Assembly: GCF_010725725.1 (NCBI RefSeq)
Contig: NZ_AP022599.1
Coordinates: 5,084,001-5,148,000, forward strand
Reading direction: 5' to 3'
DNA length: 64,000 nt
From: Mycolicibacterium pulveris
Lineage (GTDB): Bacteria > Actinomycetota > Actinomycetes > Mycobacteriales > Mycobacteriaceae
The stretch's first letter is position 1; every line of letters starts with the position of its first letter. Below the pieces are notes generated by a model, which was given only the letters and a program-made list of their open reading frames with translations, made no database searches and was not told the origin of the DNA. Below, piece after piece: positions 45,678 through 58,326 of this stretch. The translations under genes were made by a program, and so were the position numbers.

Positions 45678-45830
45678 TCAATCCTCCCAGACGCACGCCA
45701 ACGGCGAGGACGACGCCGGGGTCAGCGGGCTGGTCAACACGACCGGTGACTGCGCCATGAACCGCGGGGTGGTGCCGCGGTGCTCGACCTTGAGGTCGCC
45801 ATCGGCCTTGAAGGTGTCGATATCGGGCAT
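45678..45830 (-). CDS. Candidate 50-residue protein gene upstream of trpE
   Basis: An ATG at 45830 opens 50 codons (starting MPDIDTFKADGDLKVEHRG, ending ACVWED) that stop three bases before the trpE GTG. I do not recognise the protein. Evidence for reality: very strong G/C at third codon positions, a GGAGGAAGAG ribosome site upstream, and the trpE ribosome site embedded in its last codons, implying coupling. It has one tryptophan, at the fourth residue from the end, so it is not a classic Trp-rich leader peptide. It could be a regulatory upstream ORF or a structural small protein. Confidence 0.65.
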   Translation of the reverse strand: MPDIDTFKADGDLKVEHRGTTPRFMAQSPVVLTSPLTPASSSPLACVWED

Positions 45831-45933
45831 CGCTGACGATTCTCTTCCTCCAGACCGACGCAATGGTCGATCGGACGGCGCGAAACCAGCCAAAGCGTCG
45901 GTCTCGGTGATCGAGCGGGTTAGCGTGACGTGC

Positions 45934-46398
45934 ATGAAACAGGGTGAGAAAGTTGCCGAGTTCCAGCTGCCGGACCAGACAGGCACCGTCCGCAGCCTCA
46001 CCGAGCTCCTCGCCGACGGGCCGATCGTGCTGTTCTTCTACCCCGCCGCGATGACGCCCGGGTGCACCAAGGAGGCGTGCCACTTCCGCGATCTGGCGGC
46101 GGAGTTCGCCGCGGTCGGCGCCAGCCGGGTCGGGATCAGCACCGATCCCGTCGGCAAGCAGGCCAAGTTCGCCGACAAGGAGGGCTTCGACTATCCGCTG
46201 CTGTCGGACGCCGACGGCAAGGTGGCCGCCCAGTTCGGGGTGAAGCGCGGCCTGCTCGGAAAGTTCATGCCCGTCAAACGCACCACGTTCGTCATCGACA
46301 CCGACCGCACCGTGCTCGCCGTGATCGCCTCGGAGATCAGCATGGACCGCCACGCCGACCAAGCGCTCGAGGTGCTGAGGCAGCGCCAGTCCGCGTGA
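45934..46398 (+). CDS. bcpB: PrxQ/BCP-type peroxiredoxin
   Basis: Thiol peroxidase reducing hydrogen and organic peroxides; 154 residues. The peroxidatic Cys44 sits in PAAMTPGCTKEAC with a resolving Cys49 five residues on, the atypical two-cysteine PrxQ arrangement. VGISTDPVGKQAKFADKEGF and RTTFVIDTDRTVLAVI fit the thioredoxin fold. The ATG at 45934 starts MKQGEKVAEFQLPDQTG. It is divergent from trpE and its small upstream gene, sharing about 100 bases of promoter region, as with Rv1608c/trpE in M. tuberculosis. Confidence 0.93.
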   Translation: MKQGEKVAEFQLPDQTGTVRSLTELLADGPIVLFFYPAAMTPGCTKEACHFRDLAAEFAAVGASRVGISTDPVGKQAKFADKEGFDYPLLSDADGKVAAQFGVKRGLLGKFMPVKRTTFVIDTDRTVLAVIASEISMDRHADQALEVLRQRQSA

Positions 46399-46405
46399 CA
46401 GCCGC

Positions 46406-47317
46406 TCAAGGTGACGCGGGACCGATGAAGTCGACCACCGCGCGAATCGCGGGGCGGTGCCGCAGAATCCGGTAATGCGCCAACCGGCCCAGCCCTTTGG
46501 TGGTCATCAACGTCGCGCCAGGCCATGACGCGACGACCCGTTCGCTCGTCTCATAGGGCGTGTCCGGGTCGTCCGGATCGTGGATGAGCAGCAGCGGCGG
46601 ATAGCCGGTGCGAGCGCCGACGACGGTCATGTTCGTCTCGTGTAGCGGCATGTCAATACGGCGTTCCAGTCGCCGGTGCAGGCCCGCGCGGATGCGCGGA
46701 CCGAAGTTGTGGCGGACAGCGAAAAGATCCAGATACAGCGGGAATTCGCCCATCGGTGCGAGAAACGCCAGGCGCTCGACCTGCGCGCCGTTGGCGACCG
46801 CGAACGTGGTGGCGTTGGCGCCGAGGGAGTGCGCGATGACCGCACGCGCCGGGCCGTATTGCCCGATGACGGCCCTGACCGCTTCGGCGCACTCGATGAG
46901 CGTGGTGCGTCCTGGCTTGAGGGCCCCTTCCTCGGACTCGTTGTGGCTGGGCAGGTCGAACGCGATCACCCGGTGGCCGGATTCGACGAGCGGTCTGATG
47001 AACATGCCCAGATGTGGGCGCCGCCCACCCCAGCCGTGCACGAGATAGACCGGTGGGCCCTCGCCCCACGATTCGCCCACGATCCGATGGCCGTTCCAGC
47101 GCGCTTCCAGCGGCTCGCCGGGCACCACGCCCGGTGGCATGCGCAGGTCGGATTCCAGAACCGGCGGGGTGCACCACAGTTCGACCGCCCACCGCGACCC
47201 GATGAATGGCGCGACGCGCTCCAGCCACCAGAACGCCCGGCGCACCCGCGAATCGACCGGCGGCTCGATACCCGATCCCTCGAGTGCGACGGGGACCACC
47301 CGCTCTGGCTTGGTCAC
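46406..47317 (-). CDS. Alpha/beta hydrolase
   Basis: A 303-residue alpha/beta-hydrolase. The oxyanion-hole region is [18 protein letters not shown], the nucleophile elbow [19 protein letters not shown] with the Ser in HSLG, the acid likely in [15 protein letters not shown], and the His in [15 protein letters not shown]. Substrate unknown; no signal peptide. The GTG start at 47317 overlaps the hisI stop (GTGA), so it is the last gene of the his operon here even though histidine synthesis does not need it. Confidence 0.85.
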   Translation of the reverse strand: MTKPERVVPVALEGSGIEPPVDSRVRRAFWWLERVAPFIGSRWAVELWCTPPVLESDLRMPPGVVPGEPLEARWNGHRIVGESWGEGPPVYLVHGWGGRRPHLGMFIRPLVESGHRVIAFDLPSHNESEEGALKPGRTTLIECAEAVRAVIGQYGPARAVIAHSLGANATTFAVANGAQVERLAFLAPMGEFPLYLDLFAVRHNFGPRIRAGLHRRLERRIDMPLHETNMTVVGARTGYPPLLLIHDPDDPDTPYETSERVVASWPGATLMTTKGLGRLAHYRILRHRPAIRAVVDFIGPASP

Positions 47318-47658
47318 GGAGACCCGAGCAGCTCGTCGGCGTCGAAGCAGCTGTGATCGCCGGTGTGACACGCCGCACCGACCTGATCGACCTCGAGCAG
47401 CACGGTGTCGCCGTCGCAGTCCAGACGCACCGAGTACACGTACTGGGTGTGTCCTGAGGTCTCTCCCTTGACCCAGTGCTGTTGGCGCGACCGCGAAAAG
47501 TAGGTCGCCTGACGGGTTTCCAGGGTGCGGGCCAGCGCGACGTCGTCCATCCACGCCACCATCAGCACCTTGCCCGTGGTGCGTTCCTGCGCGACGGCGG
47601 TGAACAAGCCGTTGGCGTCGCGTTTGAGCCGCGCCGCGATCGCGGGATCCAGGCTCAT
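47314..47658 (-). CDS. hisI: Phosphoribosyl-AMP cyclohydrolase
   Basis: Hydrolyses phosphoribosyl-AMP to open the purine ring, the third step of histidine synthesis; 114 residues. It shows [38 protein letters not shown] and the zinc/magnesium ligands [12 protein letters not shown] and [10 protein letters not shown]. The ATG at 47658 ([11 protein letters not shown]) is used; the extension upstream in frame (MREEPRAQ) is read from the inserted repeat and is not expected in the protein. It starts in an ATGA overlap with the 11-codon micro-ORF. Confidence 0.94.
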   Translation of the reverse strand: MSLDPAIAARLKRDANGLFTAVAQERTTGKVLMVAWMDDVALARTLETRQATYFSRSRQQHWVKGETSGHTQYVYSVRLDCDGDTVLLEVDQVGAACHTGDHSCFDADELLGSP

Positions 47659-47690
47659 CTGTGCCCTCGGCTCTTCGCGCACGCGCTCAT
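47655..47690 (-). repeat. MIRU-like 32-bp insert with micro-ORF between hisF and hisI
   Basis: On the minus strand an ATG overlapping the hisF stop (ATGA) opens [11 protein letters not shown] and ends with a TGA overlapping the hisI ATG (ATGA). The two ATGA copies are 32 bases apart. Positions 47663-47694 match 61033-61064 at 30 of 32 bases. The arrangement is that of a mycobacterial interspersed repetitive unit inserted in a stop/start overlap, but shorter than the classical ones. Confidence 0.75.
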
Positions 47691-48469
47691 CGCACCACGA
47701 TTCCCTCGGCCGCCATCGCCGCCTTCACCTCGGCGATGGTCAGTTCGCGGAAGTGAAACACGCTGGCGGCCAGCACCGCGTCTGCGCCGGCGAACACCGC
47801 GGGTGCGAAATGCTCCACCGCCCCCGCACCACCACTGGCGATCACCGGCACGTTGACCGCCCCGCGCACCGCCTTGATCATCGGAATGTCGAACCCGGCC
47901 TTGGTGCCGTCGAAATCCATCGAGTTCAGCAGGATCTCGCCGACGCCCAGCTCGGCACCGCGCGTGGCCCATTCGACGGCGTCGATGCCGGTGCCGCGGC
48001 GGCCGCCGTGCGTGGTGACCTCCCACCCCGACGGGGTCGGCTGCTGCCCCTCCGGAACGGTGCGCGCATCGACGGACAACACGATGCACTGCGACCCGAA
48101 CTGGCGGGACAATTCGGCCAGCAGTTCGGGGTTGGCGATCGCGGCGGTGTTGACCGAGACCTTGTCGGCACCGGCCCGCAGCAGCGCATCCACATCGGCC
48201 ACCGATCGCACCCCGCCGCCGACAGTCAACGGGATGAACACCTGCTCCGCGGTCTGTTTGACGACCTCCAGCATGGTGGCCCGCCCCGACGAGGACGCGG
48301 TGACGTCCAGGAACGTCAACTCGTCGGCGCCTTCGGCGTCGTAGACGGCCGCCAGCTCCACCGGATCGCCCGCGTCCCGCAGGTTTTCGAAGTTGACCCC
48401 CTTGACGACGCGGCTGTCGTCGACATCCAGGCACGGGATGACCCGCACCGCAAGGTCTTTCGGGTTCAT
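47687..48469 (-). CDS. hisF: Imidazole glycerol phosphate synthase cyclase subunit
   Basis: Uses ammonia from HisH to convert PRFAR to imidazole glycerol phosphate and AICAR; 260 residues. The barrel starts [19 protein letters not shown] with the catalytic Asp, and has [54 protein letters not shown] with the second catalytic Asp, and [15 protein letters not shown]. The start is ATG at 48469 within an ATGA overlap with impA. Its stop overlaps the micro-ORF of the inserted repeat. Confidence 0.96.
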   Translation of the reverse strand: MNPKDLAVRVIPCLDVDDSRVVKGVNFENLRDAGDPVELAAVYDAEGADELTFLDVTASSSGRATMLEVVKQTAEQVFIPLTVGGGVRSVADVDALLRAGADKVSVNTAAIANPELLAELSRQFGSQCIVLSVDARTVPEGQQPTPSGWEVTTHGGRRGTGIDAVEWATRGAELGVGEILLNSMDFDGTKAGFDIPMIKAVRGAVNVPVIASGGAGAVEHFAPAVFAGADAVLAASVFHFRELTIAEVKAAMAAEGIVVR

Positions 48470-49284
48470 CGATAGTCCTCGGGCGCGCCGGCCGATGCGA
48501 TGAGTTCGAGCAGCTGTTCGTGGATGCCGGGCAGGCCGACCAGCACCGACGGCGAAGCCGCCGACCAGTCGTTGCCGGCCAGGTCGGTGGCCACCCCGCC
48601 GGCGGCACGCATCAGCGCGATCCCCGCCGCGTGATCCCACACATGGCCACTGAAGCTGACCGCGCCGCCGAGAATCCCCGCGGCGGCGTACGCGAGGTCC
48701 ACCCCCGTCGCGCCGTGCATCCGCAACCGCGAACACCTGCGGCTCAGGCTTTCGATGATCGCCAGCCGGTACCGGCCGGGCACCCTGCCGCGGGAGTCGA
48801 CGTTGAACGTGCCGACCCCGACGATGGAATCCTCCAACTCGGCGGGTCGCAGCGCGTCCTGCTCGACGCCGTTGTAACGCAGCGGGCCGCCGGCGACGCC
48901 GGTGAACCGTTCCCCGGTGAACGGCAGCCACGTCAGGCCCGCCACCGGTTCGCCGTCCTGAAGCAGGCCCAGCAGAATCGCCGCCAGCGGCAGCCCGGCC
49001 GCGTAGTTGAACGTGCCGTCGATCGGGTCGAGCACCCACACCAGCGGCGAGCCCAGATCCGCGCCGCCGAATTCCTCACCGTGCACGTCGATGCCGGTCT
49101 TCTGCTTCAGCGCGTCGACCACCTGGCGTTCGATGGCCAGGTCCACCTCGGTGGCGAAGTCCTTGCCCTTCTTCTGTACGGCGGATTGCGCGCGGTGCCC
49201 CGCGATGAACGGTTTGGCCGCATCGTCGAGGATCGCGGTGGCCTCGACCACCAGGGCGTCGAGTTCGGCGGTGTCGAGCCCCAT
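48466..49284 (-). CDS. impA: Inositol monophosphatase family protein (ImpA type)
   Basis: Mg-dependent phosphatase, 272 residues. Metal-binding motifs are visible: [25 protein letters not shown] (DPxDGT) and [18 protein letters not shown]. Such enzymes act on inositol phosphate or, within his operons of actinobacteria, have been discussed as histidinol-phosphate phosphatase candidates; the position between priA and hisF (as Rv1604) fits either idea. It follows the priA stop without a gap and overlaps hisF. Confidence 0.9.
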   Translation of the reverse strand: MGLDTAELDALVVEATAILDDAAKPFIAGHRAQSAVQKKGKDFATEVDLAIERQVVDALKQKTGIDVHGEEFGGADLGSPLVWVLDPIDGTFNYAAGLPLAAILLGLLQDGEPVAGLTWLPFTGERFTGVAGGPLRYNGVEQDALRPAELEDSIVGVGTFNVDSRGRVPGRYRLAIIESLSRRCSRLRMHGATGVDLAYAAAGILGGAVSFSGHVWDHAAGIALMRAAGGVATDLAGNDWSAASPSVLVGLPGIHEQLLELIASAGAPEDYR

Positions 49285-50034
49285 CTACTGCCTCACCGCG
49301 GCCAGCGCCTCAGGCAGCGTGAACCGCCCGGCGTAGAGCGCCTTTCCCACGATCGCACCTTCCACGCCGCGGTCGGTCAGCGTCGCGATGGCCCGCAGGT
49401 CGTCGAGGCTGGACACGCCGCCGGACGCGATCACCGGGGCGTCGGTGCGCTCGGTGACCTTCGTCAACAGCTCGAGGTTGGGGCCCTTCAGCGTGCCGTC
49501 CTTGGTGACGTCGGTGACGACGAACCGTGAACATCCTTCCCGGTCAAGGCGTTCCAGCACCTCCCACAGATCTCCGCCGTCGGTTTCCCAGCCGCGCCCG
49601 CGCAGCCGGTGGTCACCGTCGATGATCTTCACGTCCAGGCCGACGGCGACGCGGTCGCCGTGCTGGGCGACGACGGCGGCGCACCACTTCGGGTTCTCCA
49701 GCGCGGCGGTGCCGAGGTTGACGCGGGCGCAGCCGGTCGCCAGCGCGGCGGCCAGCGATTCGTCGTCGCGGATGCCACCGGAAAGCTCCACGGCGACGTC
49801 GAGCTTGCCGACCACCTCGGCGAGCAGCTCGCGGTTGCTGCCGCGGCCGAACGCGGCGTCGAGATCGACGAGGTGGATCCACTCCGCGCCGTCGCGTTGC
49901 CAGGTCATCGCCGCGTCGAGCGCCGAGCCGTACTCGGTTTCGCTGCCCGCCTGGCCTTGGACCAGACGCACCGCGCGGCCATCGACGACGTCGACGGCGG
50001 GAAGAAGGATCAGTTGCTGTGACACGTCCGTCAA
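49285..50034 (-). CDS. priA: Bifunctional HisA/TrpF isomerase PriA
   Basis: One (beta/alpha)8 enzyme for both ProFAR isomerase (histidine) and PRA isomerase (tryptophan), needed because actinobacteria lack trpF; 249 residues. Catalytic aspartates lie in [20 protein letters not shown] and [17 protein letters not shown]; the family-specific [15 protein letters not shown] loop is present. The start is the TTG at 50034, chosen because AGGAGG lies five bases upstream and it forms a TTGA overlap with hisH; GTG three codons later is the alternative. Confidence 0.95.
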   Translation of the reverse strand: MTDVSQQLILLPAVDVVDGRAVRLVQGQAGSETEYGSALDAAMTWQRDGAEWIHLVDLDAAFGRGSNRELLAEVVGKLDVAVELSGGIRDDESLAAALATGCARVNLGTAALENPKWCAAVVAQHGDRVAVGLDVKIIDGDHRLRGRGWETDGGDLWEVLERLDREGCSRFVVTDVTKDGTLKGPNLELLTKVTERTDAPVIASGGVSSLDDLRAIATLTDRGVEGAIVGKALYAGRFTLPEALAAVRQ

Positions 50035-50647
50035 CCTAGCCTCCTGACCCAGTTGGTGAGCAACGCGGCGCCGGCGTCACCGCTCTTTTCGGGGTGGAAC
50101 TGGGTGGCCGACAGCGGCCCGTCCTCGACCGCGGCCAGAAACGGGACGTGGTGGGTGGCCCAGGTCAGCTTCGCGTCGGGGCGGCCCTCCCACTGCTGCG
50201 CGGCATACGAGTGCACGAAGTAGAACCGGGTTTCGGCGTCCAGCCCCGCGAACAACCGGCTGCCCTCGGGTGCGTCGACGACGTTCCAGCCCATGTGCGG
50301 GATGACCGGCGCGTCCAACCGGACGACCGCCCCGGGCCATTGGCCGCAGCCGTCGCTCTGGTGCCCGAACTCGACGCCGCGGCTGAACAGGATCTGCATG
50401 CCGACGCACACGCCGAGCACCGGCCGGTCGGCGGCCACCCGTTCGGCGATGACCTTCTCGCCGCCGATCTTGCGCAGCCCCGTCATGCAGGCCTGAAACG
50501 CGCCGACACCGGGAACCACCAGGCCGTCGGCGTTCAGCGCGGCGTGGGTGTCGGAGGTGACCGTGACCTCGGCGCCGACGCGCTCCAGCGCTCGTTGCGC
50601 TGAGCGAAGATTGCCCGACCCGTAGTCGAGGATGACGACCCTCGCGG

Positions 50648-50651
<4 letters not shown>
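50031..50651 (-). CDS. hisH: Imidazole glycerol phosphate synthase glutaminase subunit
   Basis: Class I glutamine amidotransferase feeding ammonia to HisF; 206 residues. The nucleophile Cys82 is in [13 protein letters not shown], the catalytic His/Glu pair in [12 protein letters not shown]. It begins [19 protein letters not shown]. The GTG start at 50651 overlaps the hisB stop (GTGA) and the stop overlaps the priA TTG, keeping stoichiometric coupling through the operon. Confidence 0.95.
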
Positions 50652-53747
<3,096 letters not shown>

Positions 53748-53827
53748 ACGGCCATTGTCCCAGAACCAGCCAAATCGATATCGCCGCAGGCAGCGGCGAC
53801 GTGCAACAGATCAGGTGAGACGGGACC

Positions 53828-54328
53828 TCACTTGCACAGATTGGTGATCTTGGTGTTGGCGGCGTCGGCTTCGCTCAGCCGCGCGGCCTGGTCGGGATCG
53901 GTGTTCGGGATGCCCGCGGTCGAGCGTGCACCGATGTCCATCAGGTGGTTGGCGAACTCGCGGACGGCCTCCGCCAACTCCGGCGGGGTGTCCGGCTGCA
54001 GCCGAGCGAGCAGGTATTGCCCGCCGTCGTAGAGCGCCACCCGGGCGTTGCCCGCCACCGCCAGCGAGCCGGTGATGTCTTCCGGCCCGCCGGGAGGCTG
54101 CAGGTTCGTGTTGATCTGGATGCCGGTTCGCACGATGTTGAAGGCGTCGCAGATGCTGGCCTTGGGGTCCTCGGTGGTGGTGCCGGTGAACACCGAGTTC
54201 GGCTGCTCGGGTTGCTCCGCCGGCTCCTTCAACAACGCCCAGACGGCGACACCACCCGCGGCAAGCGCGACGACCAACGCAACGATGGCAACGATGAGAC
54301 TTCGTGACGACCCCGATGGCGCAGACAT
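53828..54328 (-). CDS. Membrane-anchored or exported protein of unknown function
   Basis: A 166-residue protein. An uncleaved-looking hydrophobic helix at about 10-33 (LIVAIVALVVALAAGGVAVW) is followed by a short Pro/Glu linker and an extracytoplasmic domain with cysteines near the start (SICDAFNIVRTGIQINTN) and at the very end (TKITNLCK), probably disulfide-bonded. The pattern occurs in many mycobacterial exported proteins; I do not recognise a specific family. It lies 80 bases upstream of hisD on the same strand. Confidence 0.8.
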   Translation of the reverse strand: MSAPSGSSRSLIVAIVALVVALAAGGVAVWALLKEPAEQPEQPNSVFTGTTTEDPKASICDAFNIVRTGIQINTNLQPPGGPEDITGSLAVAGNARVALYDGGQYLLARLQPDTPPELAEAVREFANHLMDIGARSTAGIPNTDPDQAARLSEADAANTKITNLCK

Positions 54329-54387
54329 GCGGCTGATCGTAGCGATTGGCCAGGGACGATCAGGTGATGTGACGTAATCTGCACGTC

Positions 54388-54798
54388 ATGGCCGCCAAGG
54401 ACCACCCCAACAACGCCCCGGGCGTTCCGATGGTTTATCCGCCTGCGTTCGAGCGCCTGCAGATCAAGTACATGAACCCCGTCGTCAAGCGCATTGCGCG
54501 GTTCATGCCGGGGGTCGCCACGATCAGGCACCGCGGACGCAAGTCGAACAGGATCTACGAAACCCCGGTCACCCCGTTCCGCAAAGGCAACACGCTTGCC
54601 ATCGTGCTCGGCCACGGCAAGACGGACTGGGTGAAGAACGTCCTCGCCGCAGGTGGGGCCGAGGTCGTGTTCGGTTCGCGCACAGTGCACATCACCAACC
54701 CGCGGATCGTGCCTGCCGGCGGCGACGCCGAAGGACTTCCGTTCCCGGCCCGGCTGCAGTCCCGAAAGATGGGCGTCTTCGTCGCCGACGTCGACTAG
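54388..54798 (+). CDS. Deazaflavin (F420)-dependent nitroreductase-like protein (Ddn family)
   Basis: A 136-residue split-barrel protein of the Ddn/FDOR family, which uses or binds coenzyme F420 in mycobacteria. It shows RFMPGVATIRHRGRKSNRIY, ETPVTPFRKGNTLAIVLGHG and DWVKNVLAAGGAEVVF; the HRGRKS and DWVKNVLA segments are family hallmarks. It corresponds to Rv1598c next to hisD. Its TAG stop overlaps the convergent nadC stop by four bases (CTAG-type). Confidence 0.9.
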   Translation: MAAKDHPNNAPGVPMVYPPAFERLQIKYMNPVVKRIARFMPGVATIRHRGRKSNRIYETPVTPFRKGNTLAIVLGHGKTDWVKNVLAAGGAEVVFGSRTVHITNPRIVPAGGDAEGLPFPARLQSRKMGVFVADVD

Positions 54799-55661
54799 AG
54801 ATCCAGGCCGATGTCGAGGACCGACACCGAATGGGTGAGGGCGCCGACGGCCAGGTAGTCCACGCCGGTGCCCGCATATTCCGCGGCTGTCGCCAGCGAC
54901 AGCCCGCCGGAAGATTCCAGTTTGGTTGCCGGTGAGCGGGAATCGCGCCGCTGCACGGCGATCTGCGTCTGCCACACCGGGAAGTTGTCCAGAAGTATCA
55001 GCGCCTCGTCACCCAGGTCTTCACCGAGGATCTCATCCAGCTGTTCGAGCGAGTCGACCTCGACCTCACACGGCAGCTGCGGCGCTGCCGCGCGCACGGC
55101 CCGCAGCGCGGCGACCACCGAACCGGCCGCCGCCACGTGGTTGTCCTTGATCAGCGCCGCATCCCCCAGCCCCATGCGGTGGTTGACGCCGCCGCCGACG
55201 CGCACCGCGTACTTCTGCAGGGCCCGAAGGCCCGGCAGCGTCTTGCGGGTGTCGCGGATCTTGGCCTTGGTGCCGGACACCGCGTCCACCCACGCCGCGG
55301 TCGTGGTCGCGATTCCCGAGAGGTGACAGACGAGGTTCAACATCGTCCGCTCGGCGGTCAGCAGGCCCTGCGTGGGCGCCTCCACCGCCAGCACCACAGC
55401 GCCGGGTTCCAGCCGCGCCCCGTCCGGCACGCGATGTTTCACCTGGTAGCCGTCGGTGCCGAGCACCTCGTCCAACACCAGCAGCGTGACATCCACGCCC
55501 GCGACCACTCCCGCCTCGCGTGCGACCATCGACGCCGTCGTCGTGGCGTCGGCGGGCACCGTGGCCAGCGTGGTGACGTCCGGCCCGTAGCGCAGGTCCT
55601 CTTCGAGCGCGCGGGCGATCACCCTGCGCGCCTCGGTCAACTCGTCGGCGGTGAGCTCCAT
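54795..55661 (-). CDS. nadC: Quinolinate phosphoribosyltransferase
   Basis: Converts quinolinate and PRPP to nicotinate mononucleotide in de novo NAD synthesis; 288 residues. Substrate-binding motifs: KIRDTRKTLPGLRALQKYAV, VGGGVNHRMGLGDAALIKDN, CEVEVDSLEQLDE, LILLDNFPVWQ and KLESSGGLSLATAAEYAGTG. The ATG at 55661 shares one base with the nadB stop (TGATG). Last gene of nadABC. Confidence 0.96.
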   Translation of the reverse strand: MELTADELTEARRVIARALEEDLRYGPDVTTLATVPADATTTASMVAREAGVVAGVDVTLLVLDEVLGTDGYQVKHRVPDGARLEPGAVVLAVEAPTQGLLTAERTMLNLVCHLSGIATTTAAWVDAVSGTKAKIRDTRKTLPGLRALQKYAVRVGGGVNHRMGLGDAALIKDNHVAAAGSVVAALRAVRAAAPQLPCEVEVDSLEQLDEILGEDLGDEALILLDNFPVWQTQIAVQRRDSRSPATKLESSGGLSLATAAEYAGTGVDYLAVGALTHSVSVLDIGLDL

Positions 55662-57238
55662 CAGCAGCAGGCCACCGCCGCGACGAGGCTGCGCGCCAAC
55701 GCAGGATCGGTGGTCGGGTAGTCCCGGCGGTGATGGCAACCGCGGGACTCGGTACGAGCCGATGCGGCCGCAGCCACGGCGCCCGCGGTGGTGGTCAATG
55801 CGGCATCCTCGAAATCGGTGCGCGAGCGGAGAATTCGGTGCGGCGCGCAGTCCAGTTCCTTGGCCAGCACGCCAAGACCGGTACCGTCGCGCATCACCGA
55901 GGCGTACCGCGACATCGCCCGCTGCAGGTCCGCCCGCCGCAGTGCGCGGCGTGGCGCTGGTTCGGGCCGCTGCGCCGTGACCGGGCCGGCTGCCAAAGCG
56001 TGTGCGGCGGCGGCCTTTCCGGCACGTCCGCCGACCACCAACCCCTCGAGCAGGCTGTTGGACGCCAGCCGGTTCGCGCCGTGCATTCCGGTGCACGCCA
56101 CCTCGCCGGCCGCGAACAGCCCCGCCATCTCGGTGCGCCCGTGCACGTCGGTGATCACGCCGCCGCAGCTGTAGTGCGCACCGGGCACCACGGGAATCGG
56201 CTCGACGGTCGGATCGATGCCCGCTGCCCGGCACGCGGCGGTCACGGTCGGAAACCGGGCGGTGAAATTGCCGATCCCGCGCGCGTCGAGGTACACGCAC
56301 TCGTCGCCGGTCTCCTCCAGCCGGGCGTGAATCGCCCCGGCCACCACGTCGCGCGGCGCCAGATCGCCCAGCGGGTGCACCCCTTCGGTGACGGAATCGC
56401 CACGGGAATCGACCAGGACGGCACCTTCACCGCGAACGGCCTCGGTGATCAGCGGCCGTCGGCCACCGGCGTTCCGGTCGAACAGCATGGTCGGGTGGAA
56501 CTGGACGAATTCCAGGTCGGCGACCGGCACCCCGGCCCATATCGCCAGCGCCACACCGTCGCTCGTCGACCCTGCCGGATTGGTGGTGGCCGAGTAGAGG
56601 TGGCCGAGGCCCCCGGTCGCCAGGATCACCGAGGGCGCGTGCACGACGCCGGGGCCGTCGTCGCTCAGCACCAGCACGCCGGTGACCGCCTCGTCGTCGC
56701 AGAGCAGTTCGATCGCAGTGTGGTTGTGCCGGATGTCCAACACGGAGGCGGCGCCGTTGAGGGCGCGCTGCACCTCGGCGCCGGTCGCGTCGCCTCCGGC
56801 GTGGATGATGCGCCGTCGCGAATGGCCGCCCTCGCGGGTCAACGACCAACGCCCCGCGGCGCTTTCGTCGAACCGGGCTCCCGCACCGACCAGTTCGCTG
56901 ACCGCACGGTGGCCGTCGGCGACGATCGAGCGGACCGCTTCGGGGTCGCACAGGCCCGCGCCGGCCGCGAGCGTGTCGGAGACGTGCGCCTCGATCGAGT
57001 CGCCGTCCTCACGTAGCGCTTCGGGCAACACCACGGCGATGCCGCCCTGGGCGAAATAGGTGGCGGTGGTCCCCCACAACTGGTCGGTCTTGCTCAGCAC
57101 CATCACCTTTTGGCCGTGACGGTGCGCGGCCAGGGCCGCGACGAGGCCTGCGACCCCGGTGCCGATGACGACGACGTCGGCGCGTTGCTGCCAATGGCCC
57201 GGCCACGGCCCGGAGCCGCAGGCCACGGGACGCGTCAT
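55661..57238 (-). CDS. nadB: L-aspartate oxidase
   Basis: FAD enzyme making iminoaspartate, the first step of de novo NAD synthesis; 525 residues. FAD-binding [20 protein letters not shown], the isoalloxazine region [34 protein letters not shown] and the catalytic region [39 protein letters not shown] are all present. The C-terminal helical domain is complete. The ATG at 57238 overlaps the nadA stop (ATGA). Confidence 0.96.
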   Translation of the reverse strand: MTRPVACGSGPWPGHWQQRADVVVIGTGVAGLVAALAAHRHGQKVMVLSKTDQLWGTTATYFAQGGIAVVLPEALREDGDSIEAHVSDTLAAGAGLCDPEAVRSIVADGHRAVSELVGAGARFDESAAGRWSLTREGGHSRRRIIHAGGDATGAEVQRALNGAASVLDIRHNHTAIELLCDDEAVTGVLVLSDDGPGVVHAPSVILATGGLGHLYSATTNPAGSTSDGVALAIWAGVPVADLEFVQFHPTMLFDRNAGGRRPLITEAVRGEGAVLVDSRGDSVTEGVHPLGDLAPRDVVAGAIHARLEETGDECVYLDARGIGNFTARFPTVTAACRAAGIDPTVEPIPVVPGAHYSCGGVITDVHGRTEMAGLFAAGEVACTGMHGANRLASNSLLEGLVVGGRAGKAAAAHALAAGPVTAQRPEPAPRRALRRADLQRAMSRYASVMRDGTGLGVLAKELDCAPHRILRSRTDFEDAALTTTAGAVAAAASARTESRGCHHRRDYPTTDPALARSLVAAVACC

Positions 57239-58278
57239 TCGCCGCCGCCGGGCTGGCCGATCTCGATCATGCGCTGCACGCTGGCCCGCGCCAGCCGGGC
57301 CGTCTCGGGGTCGACGTCGACCTCGTCCTTGCCCTCCACCAGACAACGCAGCAGGGCGGCGGGGGTGATCATCTTCATGAACTTGCACGACGCCCGGTCG
57401 TTGACGGCCTGGAAGTCGACCTGCGGTGCGGCGCGGCGCAACTGGTACAGCATGCCGACCTCGGTGGCGACCAGCACCTGGCGCGCGCCGGTGTCGCGAG
57501 CCGCCTCCAGCATGCCCCCGGTCGACAGGATCTTCACCCGGTCCTCGGGGAACGATCCCTCACCGGCCAGATACAACGCCGAAGTGGCGCAACCACATTC
57601 GGGATGGACGAACAGCTCGGCCTCCGGGTGGTTGCGGGCCTGGTCGGCGAGCTCGTCGCCGTTGATGCCGGCGTGCACGTGGCACTCGCCGGCCCACACA
57701 TGGATGTTCTCGCGCCCGGTCACCCGCCGGACGTGCGCGCCGAGGAACTGGTCCGGGCAGAAGAGCACCTCACGGTCGGCCGGGATCGACTCGACGACGT
57801 CGACCGCGTTGGACGACGTGCAGCAGATGTCGGTCTCGGCCTTCACCGCCGCGGTGGTGTTGACGTAGGAGACGACCACCGCGCCGGGGTGTTCGGCCTT
57901 CCAGGCCCGCAAGTCGTCGGCGGTGATCGAGTCGGCCAGCGAGCAGCCCGCACGCTGGTCCGGAATCAACACGGTCTTGTCCGGGGACAGGATCTTGGCG
58001 GTCTCCGCCATGAAGTGCACGCCGCAGAACACGATGGTGTCCTCGGGCACCTCGGCGGCGATGCGCGACAGCGCCAGCGAGTCACCGACATGGTCGGCGA
58101 CGTCCTGGATGGCGGGCAGCTGGTAGTTGTGCGCCAACAGCGTCGCGCCCCGAAGATCGGCCAGCCGACGAATCTCGGCGGCCCATTCCTCGTCGCCGTC
58201 GACGCCGGAGTAGCCGGTCTCACCATCGGTGATCCGGCTGGCCAGATTGTCGGCGGGCATACGGTCGAGAACCGTCAC
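57235..58278 (-). CDS. nadA: Quinolinate synthase A
   Basis: 4Fe-4S enzyme condensing iminoaspartate with dihydroxyacetone phosphate to quinolinate; 347 residues. It shows [84 protein letters not shown] and [18 protein letters not shown]; cluster cysteines lie in FCGVHF, ICCTSS and HPECGC. The GTG at 58278 has GGAGGAG five bases upstream and is preferred over the longer frame, which would cross the NrtR operator. Confidence 0.95.
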   Translation of the reverse strand: MTVLDRMPADNLASRITDGETGYSGVDGDEEWAAEIRRLADLRGATLLAHNYQLPAIQDVADHVGDSLALSRIAAEVPEDTIVFCGVHFMAETAKILSPDKTVLIPDQRAGCSLADSITADDLRAWKAEHPGAVVVSYVNTTAAVKAETDICCTSSNAVDVVESIPADREVLFCPDQFLGAHVRRVTGRENIHVWAGECHVHAGINGDELADQARNHPEAELFVHPECGCATSALYLAGEGSFPEDRVKILSTGGMLEAARDTGARQVLVATEVGMLYQLRRAAPQVDFQAVNDRASCKFMKMITPAALLRCLVEGKDEVDVDPETARLARASVQRMIEIGQPGGGE

Positions 58279-58303
58279 GGTGTCTCCTCCATCCCGTATC
58301 GGG

Positions 58304-58326
58304 GTTTTCGACTTACAATCGAAAAC
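58304..58326. promoter_or_regulatory. Probable NrtR operator between nadA and nrtR
   Basis: A perfect inverted repeat, GTTTTCGA-N7-TCGAAAAC, 23 bases in total, lies 26-48 bases before the nadA start and directly abuts the nrtR ATG. It is A+T-rich in a GC-rich setting. Repression of nadABC by NrtR at this intergenic region is known in M. smegmatis; the palindrome here is the obvious candidate site and would also give autoregulation. Confidence 0.8.

Noticed and set aside
45831..45960. Trp-codon-rich leader peptide and attenuator upstream of trpE
   Set aside because: Scattered Trp codons occur in one minus-strand frame, but without a start codon, ribosome site or alternative stem pair; the 50-codon gene is better supported.
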